Made by a program: the position numbers and the translations under genes
Notes under the pieces: model-generated
Told to the model about the DNA's origin: nothing
Seen by the model: the letters and a program-made list of their open reading frames with translations, nothing else
The model's database searches: none
NCBI GenBank assembly: GCA_019187185.1
Contig: JABAQU010000020.1
Span: 1-64,000 of the forward strand
From: Steroidobacteraceae bacterium
GTDB lineage: Bacteria; Pseudomonadota; Gammaproteobacteria; Steroidobacterales; Steroidobacteraceae
Length of the DNA: 64,000 nt
Reading direction: 5' to 3'
Part shown: positions 48,501 through 56,668 of the stretch, one piece after another
How positions within the stretch are numbered: the first letter of the stretch is position 1
Layout: every line of letters begins with the position of its first letter

Positions 48501-49500
48501 CAAGGCCCGCCTTCGGCTTTGCGCCGAGCCCCGTCGCACCCTCGTCGCGGATTTCGCCACCGGCCCCGGTTGCGGCGCCGGGGAACGGCGAGATCGCGGT
48601 CGGGTGGTTGTGCGTCTCGACCTTCATCAGGATGTCGATCGGCTCGCGGCTGCGCTGGTAGGCGCCGCCCTGCGGCGCGGCGAACCAGCGCGCACCCTGC
48701 GCACCCTCGATCACCGCCGCATTGTCACGATAAGCCGAGAGCACGCCGCGCGGGCTCTTCGCGTGCGTGTTGCGGATCATCGCGAACAGCGATTTCGCCT
48801 GACGCTCACCGTCGATGATCCAGTCGGCGTTGAAGATCTTGTGGCGGCAATGCTCGGAATTCGCCTGCGCGAACATCACCAGTTCGACGTCGGTCGGATC
48901 GCGGCCGAGGCGGTCGAACGCCGCGAGCAGGTAATCGATTTCGTCGTCGGACAACGCGAGCGCGAGTTCTCGATTGGCATCGGCGAGCGCGACCCGCCCG
49001 CCGGCGCGCGGCACCGTGCGCAAGGCGCCGGGCGCGGCATGGGCAAAGAGTGTCGCGAGTTCGTCGCGCGCGAAGAACGCCGCTTCCGTCATGCGGTCGT
49101 GGAGCGGCGCGGCGAGGCGCGCGAGCGCCGCCCGATCGAGCGCATCGACACCGGCGAGGCGATACTCGATGCCACGCTCGATGCGCGCGATGTCCCCGAG
49201 ATCGCACACGCGCGCGATGTCGGTCGCCTTGCTGGCCCACGGCGACACGGTGCCCGGCCGCGGTGCGACGATCACGACGCGGCCGGTCGCGACCGCCCGA
49301 TTCGCGGTCACCCGCGGACCATACGTCAGCAGCGACTCGAGCACCTGTCGCGCGGCGGCGTCGGGCTCGCGCCGCACGTCGACGATGTGCAGGAAGCGCG
49401 CGTCGATCGCGCTCACGCGCCGTTCGAGCGCCCGCAGGCGTTCGAGCAGCTTCGCGAGTCGAAACGGGGATAGTGCGGGTGCGCCTTCGAGTACCAGCAT
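45580..49500 (-). CDS. purL: Phosphoribosylformylglycinamidine synthase, large single-chain form
   Basis: This enzyme converts FGAR to FGAM in purine synthesis, using glutamine and ATP. The 1306-residue protein is the single-chain type of gammaproteobacteria. It has an N-terminal PurS-like part, then [38 protein letters not shown] and [17 protein letters not shown] in the two synthase repeats. The C-terminal glutaminase carries the nucleophile in [13 protein letters not shown] and the His-Glu in [12 protein letters not shown]. The protein starts at ATG 49500, 12 bp after the DUF1820 gene. Confidence 0.98.
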   Translation of the reverse strand: MLVLEGAPALSPFRLAKLLERLRALERRVSAIDARFLHIVDVRREPDAAARQVLESLLTYGPRVTANRAVATGRVVIVAPRPGTVSPWASKATDIARVCDLGDIARIERGIEYRLAGVDALDRAALARLAAPLHDRMTEAAFFARDELATLFAHAAPGALRTVPRAGGRVALADANRELALALSDDEIDYLLAAFDRLGRDPTDVELVMFAQANSEHCRHKIFNADWIIDGERQAKSLFAMIRNTHAKSPRGVLSAYRDNAAVIEGAQGARWFAAPQGGAYQRSREPIDILMKVETHNHPTAISPFPGAATGAGGEIRDEGATGLGAKPKAGLAGFSVSHLRLPGLLQPWETPFGKPDRIASALEIMLEGPIGAAAFNNEFGRPNICGYFRNFELRGAGDPPGRLRGYHKPIMIAGGLGNVRRPHVEKGEVPVGAKIVVLGGPAMLIGLGGGAASSVGSGSSSAALDFASVQRGNPEMQRRAQEVIDRCWAMGAANPILLIHDVGAGGLSNAVPEVVAHSRRGARIELRDVPNDEPGMTPMEIWCNEAQERYVLAIAPGDLALFDALCVRERAPYAVIGDIDDSGQLVVHDWHLGTNVVDMPIDVLLGKPPRMLRDVRAIAPPCVPLAAAARITDAVALREAALHVLQFPAVADKTFLITIGDRTVGGLVSRDQMVGPWQVPVADVAVTLADYEGHAGEAMAMGERTPVAVLDAPASGRLAVAEAVLNILAADVAALGDIRLSANWMAACGEPGEDAALYAAVRAVGEELCPALGIAIPVGKDSLSMKTVWREAPDGAGEERAVVAPVSLIVSAFAPVADARHTLTPVLRRDAGGTRLVHVGLSGRRQRLGGSVFAQVHGELGDEPADLDDPARLVAFAAALRELRAAGHVLAYHDVSDGGLFVTLVEMAFAGHCGLDIVLPATDGAAVAQLFAEEPGVVLQVPAAACTAVLAVLGAHGLADAARDIGAPSAAMQVRIVAGGLALDLPWRELREAWSRTSHAMRRLRDEPDCADEEFAASCDGADPGLSVALTFDPDEDIAAPYIARGVRPRVAVLREQGVNSEVEMAAALDRAGFEAHDVHMTDLLSGARQLTDFRGLVACGGFSYGDVLGAGEGWAKSILFHARLRDEFVAWFTRPDTFTLGVCNGCQMLSALQSLVPGATHWPRFVRNRSEQFEARFSLVEIVESPSVLFSGMAGSRFPVAVSHGEGRAEFASAAAEATFAAAGLTAFRYVDHAGEVATRYPANPNGSPRGIGAITNADGRVTLTMPHPERSFRYVQNSWHPRDAGEASGWMRLFRNARVWVD

Positions 49501-49512
49501 CGTGCGAGCGAC

Positions 49513-49857
49513 CTACTTGCGCGGTCCCTCGCTGCCGGGAGGCGGGGAATAGATGGGGCCCGGAAACTGCGCGATGTTGCCGCCCTCGTAGGCGGAGATC
49601 TTGCTGACACCCTGCTTGCGCACTTCGTCGATGCGCAGCACCGAGTGCAGCGGCAGCCAGGTGCGCTTGACGCCCTCGAATTCGCCCTTGATGCGCTCCT
49701 CCCCGGGGTCGAGGACCACCGTCGAGCGCTCGCCGAAGATGAGTTCTTCTATCTCTATGAATCCAAAGAGATTTCCGTGCTGGACCTTGCGGGCATATAC
49801 CTCGTAGACCTTGCCCTGGTTGACGAACATGACCTTGAAAATGTGACTGGCTGCCAT
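49513..49857 (-). CDS. DUF1820 family protein
   Basis: This is a 114-residue soluble protein of unknown function found mainly in gammaproteobacteria. It reads FKVMFVNQGKVYEVYARKVQ, GFIEIEELIFGERSTVVLDP and ERIKGEFEGVKRTWLPLHSV, and ends in a Pro-rich tail. The ATG at 49857 (MAASHIFKVMF) was chosen; a longer frame to 50052 overlaps the divergent FHA gene. It is probably co-transcribed with purL. Confidence 0.9.
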   Translation of the reverse strand: MAASHIFKVMFVNQGKVYEVYARKVQHGNLFGFIEIEELIFGERSTVVLDPGEERIKGEFEGVKRTWLPLHSVLRIDEVRKQGVSKISAYEGGNIAQFPGPIYSPPPGSEGPRK

Positions 49858-49893
49858 CGGAACCGGTGGATCGCTTGTTAATTTAGGCGCTCC

Positions 49894-49899
49894 ATTATA
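49894..49899 (-). promoter_or_regulatory. Perfect -10 box (TATAAT) upstream of DUF1820-purL
   Basis: The minus strand reads TATAAT 36 bp before the DUF1820 start codon, inside an AT-rich pocket between two divergent genes. No clear -35 hexamer lies at 16-18 bp, so an activator or extended contacts may be needed. The overlapping plus-strand TATATG could serve the divergent FHA gene. Confidence 0.45.
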
Positions 49900-49945
49900 T
49901 GTCTGTACGGGCCCGCGGCGGGTCTGTGCGATGGGTCGCTCCTGC

Positions 49946-51175
49946 ATGGCGCTCAGACTGCGTGTCGTCAGCTCCCAGCGGCGCTCTCTCGGAGAGCGCG
50001 GCACGATCGTGTTCGGCGTCGGCGGCGGCACGATCGGACGTGCGGCCGACAACGACTGGGTGTTGCCCGATCCGCTGCGTTACGTGTCGAGTTGCCATGC
50101 ACGCGTGCACTTCCGCAACGGCAAGTGGCTCTTCGAGGACCTCTCGACGAACGGCACTTTCGTCAATGACCAGTCGCGCCCGATCGGCAAGCACGCGACA
50201 CACGCGCTCGCGAACGGCGACCTGATCCGCATCGGCGAGTACGAACTCCTCGTCGCGATCGACACGGTGACGGACTTTCCGCCGACCGACAACGCACGCG
50301 TGGCGCTCGATGCCCTCGCGGCCCACCGCGTCGACCCGGCGGTCACCGACGGCGACATCGGCGCGTCGATCGACATGGATGCGCTGCTCAGCGCCGACCC
50401 GGCGCCGAGCGACAGCTTTCGCGCGGTCAATGCGTTTGGACAGGCCGTCGCGACACCGCTCGACCGCGACGAGGATTCGAACGTCGTGCGCCAGGCCGAA
50501 GCCGATGCCGTGTCGCGGCGCATGGCGCGCCTCGCACGCGCCGCGCGCGCCCGCGAGGCCGCGCAACCGGCGGCGTTCTTCGACGTGCAGAGCGGCCTCG
50601 CCGCGTTCTGCCGTGGCGCCGGCATCGATCCCGACCGCCTGCCCGCCGACGCCCAGACCCGCATGCTGCACCTCGCGGGGCAGGTGTTCCGCGAGGCGCT
50701 CCTCGGCCTGAAGGATCTCAGCCGCCATCACCACGAAGTGCGCAACAGCTACCGTATCGAGCTGCCGGTGTCCGCCGCGGACGAGCCGTTCCCGCTCGAT
50801 CGCGGCGCGGTCGACGAACTCGTGTCGAGCGTACTGTCGAGCCACGACAGCCGCCGCATCGACGCCGTGCAGTGGTTGCGCGAACGGTTCGAGGACATGC
50901 GCAGCCACGAGAAGGCGACCGGCACTGCGCTGCGCGCGGCATTCATCGAATTCATCGACCGCCTCGACCCGAACGAACTCGAGAGCCGCTTCGACCGGGC
51001 GCTGAAGCGCGGCAAGCCCGCGGGCGGACAGCGCGCGCAGTACTGGGACCTCTACGCGGACTTCTACCGCAATATCACCGAAATGCCGGACAACCAGCTG
51101 CCGCACGTGTTCGTCGAAGCGTTCGCACGCGCGTACAGCGCGGCCCGCAAGCAGGGCAAGACGGGCGGCGGCTGA
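49946..51175 (+). CDS. tagH: TagH-type FHA domain protein (type VI secretion associated family)
   Basis: This 409-residue cytoplasmic protein has an N-terminal FHA phosphothreonine-binding domain (about 15-95). It shows GTIGRAADNDWVLPDP, the VSSCHARVHF strand and LSTNGTFVNDQ. A C-terminal domain of about 190 residues carries FREALLGLKDLSRHHHEVRN and YADFYRNITEMPDNQLPHVF, typical of TagH/Fha1 from type VI secretion clusters. No other T6SS genes occur in the window, so it is an orphan here. An ATG at 49946 (MALRLRVVSSQRRSLGERG) fits the domain; the ATG at 49931 is five codons longer. It is divergent from DUF1820-purL. The threonine kinase at 33.3 kb could in principle phosphorylate its ligand, but this is only a thought. 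Confidence 0.85.
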   Translation: MALRLRVVSSQRRSLGERGTIVFGVGGGTIGRAADNDWVLPDPLRYVSSCHARVHFRNGKWLFEDLSTNGTFVNDQSRPIGKHATHALANGDLIRIGEYELLVAIDTVTDFPPTDNARVALDALAAHRVDPAVTDGDIGASIDMDALLSADPAPSDSFRAVNAFGQAVATPLDRDEDSNVVRQAEADAVSRRMARLARAARAREAAQPAAFFDVQSGLAAFCRGAGIDPDRLPADAQTRMLHLAGQVFREALLGLKDLSRHHHEVRNSYRIELPVSAADEPFPLDRGAVDELVSSVLSSHDSRRIDAVQWLRERFEDMRSHEKATGTALRAAFIEFIDRLDPNELESRFDRALKRGKPAGGQRAQYWDLYADFYRNITEMPDNQLPHVFVEAFARAYSAARKQGKTGGG

Positions 51176-51199
51176 GCCGCGGCACTCGCGCCCGCCGCC

Positions 51200-53140
51200 T
51201 CAGTCCGGGAACTTCTCGTCCGCGTAGATTGCGATGTGCGGTGAGCCACCGGCGGCCAGGCGGCCACGGTACATGCCGAGGTCGTTGATCGCGAACGCCG
51301 GTTCACCCGCCGGCCCCATCGCGATGAGCCCGCCGTCGCCGCCGATCGCGCCGACCGACATGATCGTGTCGTGCGCCGCCGCGGCAAAGTCCTGGCCCTT
51401 GTACATCACGCGATCGCACACCTGCCTAGCCGCGCTGTCGCGGATGAAGAACTCGCCGGTGCCGGTCGCCGACACCGCGCACGCCCCGTCGCGCGCGTAG
51501 GTACCGGCGCCGATGATGGGCGAATCGCCGATGCGGCCCCAGCGCTTGCCGGTGGTGCCGCCCGTCGAGGTCGCGGCGGCGAGATGGCCCGCCACGTCGA
51601 GCGCCACCGCACCGACCGTGCCGTAGGCATGCGCGGGATCGACCGCCGCCTCGTGCTGCGCGCGCCAGCGCAGCAGTTGCTGCCAGCGCGCCTCGGTGCG
51701 AAACCAGGCGGGATCGACCTGCTCGAGGCCCTTCTCGACCGAGAACCGGTCGGCGCCCTCGCCGGCCAGCATCACGTGCGGCGAGCGCTCCATGACCGCG
51801 CGCGCGAGGCTCACGGGATGTCGCGTGCGGGTCACACCGGCGACGGCGCCCGCCTTCTGCGTCGCGCCGTCCATGATCGCCGCATCGAGCTCGTTGCGCC
51901 CGTCGGCCGTGAACACGGCGCCGCGACCGGCATTGAACCGAGGATCGTCCTCCATCACGCGCACCGCCGCTTCGACGGCATCGAGCGCACTGCCGCCGCG
52001 TTCGAGCACATCGCCGCCGGCGCGCAGCGCCGCCGCGAGCGACGCGCGATAGGCGCTGTCCTCTTCGGCAGACAAGCTCGTGCGGTCGATGACGCCCGCC
52101 CCGCCGTGGATCGCGAGCGACCAGCGCGGCACCTCGGCCATCCGCCCGTCGCGCACCGTCCACGCCCGCCGGAATGTCGGCTGCTCGACCTGCCTCGCCG
52201 GCAGATGCAGCACCGAGCCGTGCCCCACGCCTGTCACCTCGACCCGGCGCAACGTGAGCGGCTTGCCCGGCGACTGCGCCTCATCGAAAGCGCCACGGAC
52301 GAGCCACGCTGCGCCTTCGGGCTCGGTCGAGTAAATGCGCGCCGTGCCGTCCGGTTCGACCGCGAGCGCGGCGCTCTCGTCGACGCCGAGACCCGCGAGC
52401 GGCGCCTTGCCCGGGGTGCCATCCGCAGCGGCGCGCAGCGCGCTCGCCTTCGCCAGGAAGGCAAACAGTCGCCCGAGCCGGTCGCGCTCCCGGAAGTGCG
52501 TGTCGGTGACGGTGCCCTTCAGCAGCGACAGGTGCAGGAAGCCGGTCTCGATCGTCACCGCCGGCCCGAGTGGGTCGGCCATCGCGTCGGGTGACTTGAT
52601 GCTGCCGCCATCCATCGCGCCGTAGAGGTATTCCCCGAGGATCGCGAGCCCGGCGCTCGTGCCTCCGAGCGGCTTGCCGGCCGCGACATGCGCATCGAGT
52701 GCGGCCGCGACGGGAGTCCCCTTCCAGAAGCGTACGTAGCGGGCCTGGTCACCGCCCGCGATGAAGATGCCGTCGGCACGGGCGAGGCTCGCGAGGACCT
52801 TCGGATCGGAAGACGGTGCGCGCGCCCCAAAGACCCAGGTCTCGACCGAGGCGACGCCGCCGACCGTGTAGTAGAACTCGTCCGCGACATCGGTCGACTG
52901 CGAGGCGCGCAGCACCACGAGGTGCCCGTGCCCCGCCTTCGCGACGAACCAGCGCAGCGCATCGTAATTGCGGTCGCCGCCCCCCATCAGCAGCAGCCCG
53001 CCGCTCACGGGTGACGGTGTCGGCGCCGACGGATCGCCGACCATGAAATGGCGCAGGTCGCGCGCGAATGACGGCGCTGCGCCGAGCAGGGTGGCGGCCG
53101 CGGCGAGGATGACCGAGGCGAATGCGGTGCGCCTTGCCAT
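51200..53140 (-). CDS. Exported cyanophycinase / isoaspartyl peptidase fusion
   Basis: This 646-residue protein carries two peptidases in one chain after a signal peptide (about 1-27, cleaved near PSFA). Residues 45-330 match cyanophycinase, an S51 serine peptidase that releases beta-Asp-Arg dipeptides: GGLLLMGGGDRNYDAL, IFIAGGDQARYVRFWKG, the nucleophile Ser162 in GGTSAGLAILGEY and the histidine in TDTHFRERDRLGRL. Residues 340-646 match plant-type isoaspartyl peptidase/asparaginase, an Ntn hydrolase: LAIHGGAGVIDR, NAGRGAVFTADGRNELDAAI and the self-cleavage site Gly507-Thr508 in AYGTVGAVALD. All catalytic residues are present in both halves. The ATG at 53140 begins MARRTAFASV; the upstream frame is shadow. 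marC and a LOG gene lie upstream on the same strand. No cyanophycin synthetase is in the window, so scavenging of external polymer or of isoaspartyl peptides is likely. Confidence 0.9.
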   Translation of the reverse strand: MARRTAFASVILAAAATLLGAAPSFARDLRHFMVGDPSAPTPSPVSGGLLLMGGGDRNYDALRWFVAKAGHGHLVVLRASQSTDVADEFYYTVGGVASVETWVFGARAPSSDPKVLASLARADGIFIAGGDQARYVRFWKGTPVAAALDAHVAAGKPLGGTSAGLAILGEYLYGAMDGGSIKSPDAMADPLGPAVTIETGFLHLSLLKGTVTDTHFRERDRLGRLFAFLAKASALRAAADGTPGKAPLAGLGVDESAALAVEPDGTARIYSTEPEGAAWLVRGAFDEAQSPGKPLTLRRVEVTGVGHGSVLHLPARQVEQPTFRRAWTVRDGRMAEVPRWSLAIHGGAGVIDRTSLSAEEDSAYRASLAAALRAGGDVLERGGSALDAVEAAVRVMEDDPRFNAGRGAVFTADGRNELDAAIMDGATQKAGAVAGVTRTRHPVSLARAVMERSPHVMLAGEGADRFSVEKGLEQVDPAWFRTEARWQQLLRWRAQHEAAVDPAHAYGTVGAVALDVAGHLAAATSTGGTTGKRWGRIGDSPIIGAGTYARDGACAVSATGTGEFFIRDSAARQVCDRVMYKGQDFAAAAHDTIMSVGAIGGDGGLIAMGPAGEPAFAINDLGMYRGRLAAGGSPHIAIYADEKFPD

Positions 53141-53187
53141 GGGTTGTCTCCTTGGCTGGAACGACGAGCGATAAAGGCTCCGGCGTC

Positions 53188-53862
53188 TCACGAGCCGACC
53201 GGCGGACCGAGCCCCGCGAGGAGATCGCTCACGCCGCTCCACAGCACCTGCACGCCGATGCACAGGAGCAGGAAGGCCGACAGGCGCTGGATGATCACCG
53301 TGCCGGTGGGTCCGACCAGCCGCGCAACACGGTCCGAATAGCGATACAGCACGTAGATGAGTCCCGAGATGCACAGTGCCGCGACCGCGACCTGCCAGAT
53401 GAAGTTGAACAGCTGGGCAATCTCGCGCGGCCGCGTCGCGCCGAGCGACACCGCCACCGCGATCGTGCCGGGACCCGTCGTGAGCGGCATTGCGAGCGGG
53501 AAGAACGCGATGCGTCGCACGGTCTCGCGCTCGGCCAGCGCCGCGGCCTTCTCTTCGCTCGCGCCCTCCGGCTTCGAGGGCACGTCATCCGGCTGGTTCA
53601 GCATACGCCAGCCCGCGGTGGCGATCACGAGACCGCCGGCAACACGCAGGACCGGGATCGAGATGCCGAAGAAACCGAGGACGTGCGCCCCGATGTACAC
53701 CGAACCGATGACGATCGCGAACGCGTAGATCGCAACCCAGCGTGCGAGCTGCGCGCGGGTGCGCGCCGGGTAGTGCCGCGTGAGCGACAGGAACACGAAA
53801 CTGCCGCCGATCGGGTTGATGATCGAGAACAGGGCCGGAAACGAGATCAGGAAAAAGGCCAT
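53188..53862 (-). CDS. MarC family integral membrane protein
   Basis: This is a 224-residue inner-membrane protein with about six helices, for example AFFLISFPALFSIINPIGGS, RVAGGLVIATAGW and VAVAALCISGLIYVL. The NPIG motif in the first helix and PLAMPLTTGPGTIAVAV are diagnostic of the MarC/YhgN family, some members of which were described as small neutral amino acid transporters. The name comes from the E. coli mar locus, although a drug-resistance role was not upheld. The ATG at 53862 lies 4 bp after the LOG gene, and the cyanophycinase fusion follows 47 bp later. An amino-acid transport role beside a peptidase is plausible but unproven. Confidence 0.92.
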   Translation of the reverse strand: MAFFLISFPALFSIINPIGGSFVFLSLTRHYPARTRAQLARWVAIYAFAIVIGSVYIGAHVLGFFGISIPVLRVAGGLVIATAGWRMLNQPDDVPSKPEGASEEKAAALAERETVRRIAFFPLAMPLTTGPGTIAVAVSLGATRPREIAQLFNFIWQVAVAALCISGLIYVLYRYSDRVARLVGPTGTVIIQRLSAFLLLCIGVQVLWSGVSDLLAGLGPPVGS

Positions 53863-53866
53863 GAAT

Positions 53867-54655
53867 TCATCGCCTGTCGCGCTGCGCCGCGCCGTTGATC
53901 TCCCGGCTGGTCGCGACGTGCACCCACGCCTCCTCGGCGTTCTCGGCATAACGGAACAGCGATCGGTCGGCCGCATCGACCATGCCCTGCGCAACCAGCG
54001 CATCGACGCGGATCACGGATGTCCAGTACTCGCGGCCGACGAGCACGGTCGGAATGCGCGGCGCCTTGTGGGTCTGCTGCAGGGTCAGGATCTCGAACAG
54101 CTCGTCAAGCGTGCCGAAGCCGCCCGGAAACACGACGAGCGCGTTGGCCCGCATCGCGAGGTGCATCTTGCGAATCGCGAAGTAGTGGAAGCGGAACGTG
54201 AGCTCGGGCGTCGTGTACGGGTTCGGCTCCTGTTCCTGGGGCAGCGTGATGTTGAAGCCGATCGACGGCGCACCGGCGTCGGTCGCGCCGCGGTTCGCCG
54301 CCGCCATGATGCCCGGGCCGCCGCCCGTCGCGATCACGTTCTCGCGCAGGCAGCCGTCGGTGCGCAGCGCCCCACCACGCTCGGACGCGATGCGCCCGAA
54401 ACGGCGGGCCTCGGCGTACCAGGCGCCCCGCTGCCCCGGGTCCTCCTCGCGGATCCGCGCGCTGCCGAACACGACGATCGTCGAGTGCACATGCCAGCGC
54501 CGCAGCGCCTCCTCGGCCTTCGAATACTCGAGCTGGAAGCGTATGCCCCGCGTCGAGTCGCCGAGCAGGTAGTCCTGGTCGAGCGCCGCGAGTCGATAGG
54601 ACGGCGAGTCTTTCTGCGCCGCGTTCGAGGGCGCGCCGGCATCCTGCTGCTGCAT
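53867..54655 (-). CDS. LOG family protein (TIGR00730, Rossmann fold)
   Basis: This 262-residue protein has the LOG signature NALVVFPGGFGTLDELFEIL and the upstream phosphate-binding VIATGGGPGIMAAANRGATD. LOG enzymes hydrolyse nucleoside 5'-monophosphates to the base and ribose 5-phosphate; some release cytokinins, others recycle nucleotides. The protein is longer than plant LOG because of an N-terminal extension of about 50 residues (QLEYSKAEEALRRWHVHSTI). The ATG at 54655 (MQQQDAGAPS) was chosen; 54679 is eight codons longer. It leads the LOG-marC-fusion transcription unit. Confidence 0.9.
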   Translation of the reverse strand: MQQQDAGAPSNAAQKDSPSYRLAALDQDYLLGDSTRGIRFQLEYSKAEEALRRWHVHSTIVVFGSARIREEDPGQRGAWYAEARRFGRIASERGGALRTDGCLRENVIATGGGPGIMAAANRGATDAGAPSIGFNITLPQEQEPNPYTTPELTFRFHYFAIRKMHLAMRANALVVFPGGFGTLDELFEILTLQQTHKAPRIPTVLVGREYWTSVIRVDALVAQGMVDAADRSLFRYAENAEEAWVHVATSREINGAAQRDRR

Positions 54656-54718
54656 GGACGGACGATATCGTGCCGGCACCGCCTTGGCGACCCCCGCCGG
54701 CCAGCCGTGCCGTGCACG

Positions 54719-54765
54719 TTGCCCGTCGTCAGGATCGGTGCTATTTTTTGCATATCACTCGATAT
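54719..54765 (+). promoter_or_regulatory. Putative promoter and operator of the PQQ/FAD/receptor operon
   Basis: TTGCCC (54719-54724) and TATTTT (54742-54747) are separated by 17 bp. Just downstream ATATC and GATAT (54752-54765) form a short inverted repeat around ACTC, placed where a repressor would block transcription. The region is markedly AT-richer than its flanks. The next gene starts at 54782. Confidence 0.5.
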
Positions 54766-54781
54766 CCAACCTAGCAAGGCC

Positions 54782-56668
54782 ATGGACATGGGCCGAATGC
54801 CCTCCCGACTACCCCTCGCGCTGCTGCTCGCGCTGCTGCCCGCCGGATCTGCCGTGGCCGCGCAATCACCCCCTGCGCCCGACGCGCAGGCAAACAGCGC
54901 ATCGGCCCGCGGCGAGACGCTCTACCTGCAGCGCTGCGCCGCCTGCCACGATCATCCGCACGACCGCATTCCGCCACGCCTGCTGCTTGGCCTGCGCTCA
55001 CCGAACGCCGTGGTGCAGGCGCTCACGCATGGCAGCATGCGCCCGATGGCCGCGGGGCTCTCCGCCGATGACCTCGCCGCGCTCGCCACTTTCCTCACCG
55101 GCCGGGCTCCCGGCGAGGAGCCCGTGCCGTCCGCCAATCACTGCGCGAAGCCGGGCGCACCGGTCACCGTCGGCGCCGGCGACTGGCCGGTGATCGGCCA
55201 GGACATCGGCGGCAGCCGCTTCCAGTCCGATCCGGGGCTCGCGGCCGCGGATCTGCCCCGCCTTTCGCTGAAATGGGCCTTCGCCTACCCCGGCGGCGCA
55301 TCGGGGCCGGTGCAAGTCGCCGGTGGGCGCGTGTTCCTCGCCTCGGGCAATGGCCAGGTCCATGCGCTCGATGCACGGAGCGGCTGCGGTTACTGGACTT
55401 TCGACACCGGGCGCACGGTGCGCGCCGTGGCGGTCGCGGCACTCGCCGCCGAACGAGGCGCGAACGACCGGGCCGGCGTGTTCTTCGGCGACGACCAGGG
55501 TGTCGTCACGGCGCTCGACGCCACGAGCGGCGCGCTGCTGTGGAAGACGCAGGTCGAGACGCATCCTCTGGCGCGCATCACCGCACCACCTGCGGTAGCA
55601 GGCGGCCGGGTTTTCGTGCCCGTCTCGGGCATGGAAGACCCGCTCACCCACGATCCGGGTTATGCCTGTTGCACGCATCGCGGCAGCGTCGTCGCGCTCG
55701 ATGCGCAAAGCGGCAAGGTACTCTGGAAGAGCTACACCGTCGAAGAAGAACCGAAGCCGCTGCCGAAGACCGACAAAGAAGGCGTGCAGCACTTTGGCCC
55801 GGCCGGCGGCTCGATATTCACGCCCCTCGGCATCGACACCCGGCGCGGCGTCGTCTACGCGGCGACCGCGGAGGCGTACGGCCCCGAAAACCCGCCGGGC
55901 ACCTACTCCGTGATCGCCTTCGACGCGAAGACGGGCGCGCATCGCTGGGAGCGGCAGTTCATGCCGGCGCAGAAGGACCGCGCACGCATCTGCCATGAAG
56001 CCGGCGAGAGCGATTGCCGCAACCTGTTCTCGATGAGCACCCAGGTGATGGTGCACACTTTGCCGGACGGTCGCGACATCCTGTACGCCGGCAGCAAGTG
56101 GGGCTGGATATACGCGCTCGATCCCGATGCCGGAGGCGAAGTACTCTGGCAGCGCAAGGTCGGTGAGGGCGGCGATCTCGGCGGGATCATGTACGGCCCC
56201 TCGGCCGACACCCACGCGCTCTATGTGCCGGTCGCCGACACGATCGTCCTGCCGCCGAAGCGCGCGGGCGGGCTCGCGGCGCTCGATCTCGCAACCGGCA
56301 AGGTCCGCTGGCGGCTCGAGTCCGAGCCGGCCCTCTGCAGCTGGCAGCCCGGAGCGCCCGCGCGCTGCGAGAACGTGAATGCCTGCGACTGCAGCAGCGC
56401 GAAGGCCGCCGCGACGACGGCCATTCCCGGCGCCGTGTTCGCGGGCGGCTGGGACGGGCACGTGCGCGCCTACGCCGCCGGCGACGGGCGGCTGCTGTGG
56501 GACGTGGACACCGCCCTCCCGCACGCCGCGGTGAACGGCATCGAGGCGCGCGGCGGGCAGGTCGGCGGGTATCCCGTCGTCGTGAGCCACGGCGCGATCT
56601 ACATCACGTCCGGCGCGAGTGCGATGGGCCGGCCGGGCAACGCGCTGCTCGTGTACGGCATCGAATGA
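54782..56668 (+). CDS. Periplasmic c-type cytochrome / PQQ-propeller dehydrogenase (polyvinyl-alcohol-dehydrogenase-like)
   Basis: This 628-residue exported protein has a signal peptide (LPLALLLALLPAGSAVAA). A cytochrome c domain with the haem site CAACH (Cys52, Cys55, His56) lies in ETLYLQRCAACHDHPHD. From about 130 a beta-propeller of PQQ-type repeats follows, such as VHALDARSGCGYWTFDTGRT, VTALDATSGALLWKTQVE and VIAFDAKTGAHRWERQ. The order haem-then-propeller is that of polyvinyl alcohol dehydrogenase, not of methanol or ethanol dehydrogenases with C-terminal haem. Many cysteines (YACCTHRG, NACDCSSAK) suggest disulfides. ATGs at 54788 and 54797 are alternative starts. It overlaps the FAD gene by 4 bp. 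An alcohol- or sugar-type substrate is likely but unknown. Confidence 0.85.
   Translation: MDMGRMPSRLPLALLLALLPAGSAVAAQSPPAPDAQANSASARGETLYLQRCAACHDHPHDRIPPRLLLGLRSPNAVVQALTHGSMRPMAAGLSADDLAALATFLTGRAPGEEPVPSANHCAKPGAPVTVGAGDWPVIGQDIGGSRFQSDPGLAAADLPRLSLKWAFAYPGGASGPVQVAGGRVFLASGNGQVHALDARSGCGYWTFDTGRTVRAVAVAALAAERGANDRAGVFFGDDQGVVTALDATSGALLWKTQVETHPLARITAPPAVAGGRVFVPVSGMEDPLTHDPGYACCTHRGSVVALDAQSGKVLWKSYTVEEEPKPLPKTDKEGVQHFGPAGGSIFTPLGIDTRRGVVYAATAEAYGPENPPGTYSVIAFDAKTGAHRWERQFMPAQKDRARICHEAGESDCRNLFSMSTQVMVHTLPDGRDILYAGSKWGWIYALDPDAGGEVLWQRKVGEGGDLGGIMYGPSADTHALYVPVADTIVLPPKRAGGLAALDLATGKVRWRLESEPALCSWQPGAPARCENVNACDCSSAKAAATTAIPGAVFAGGWDGHVRAYAAGDGRLLWDVDTALPHAAVNGIEARGGQVGGYPVVVSHGAIYITSGASAMGRPGNALLVYGIE

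Noticed and set aside
46009..49473. 1154-codon open frame antisense to purL
   Set aside because: The translation is Arg/His/Ala-rich without any domain, and purL on the other strand is unmistakable; long antisense frames are expected at this GC content.
53780..54781. N-terminal extension of the PQQ dehydrogenase
   Set aside because: It is antisense to the LOG and marC genes; the signal peptide begins only after 54782.
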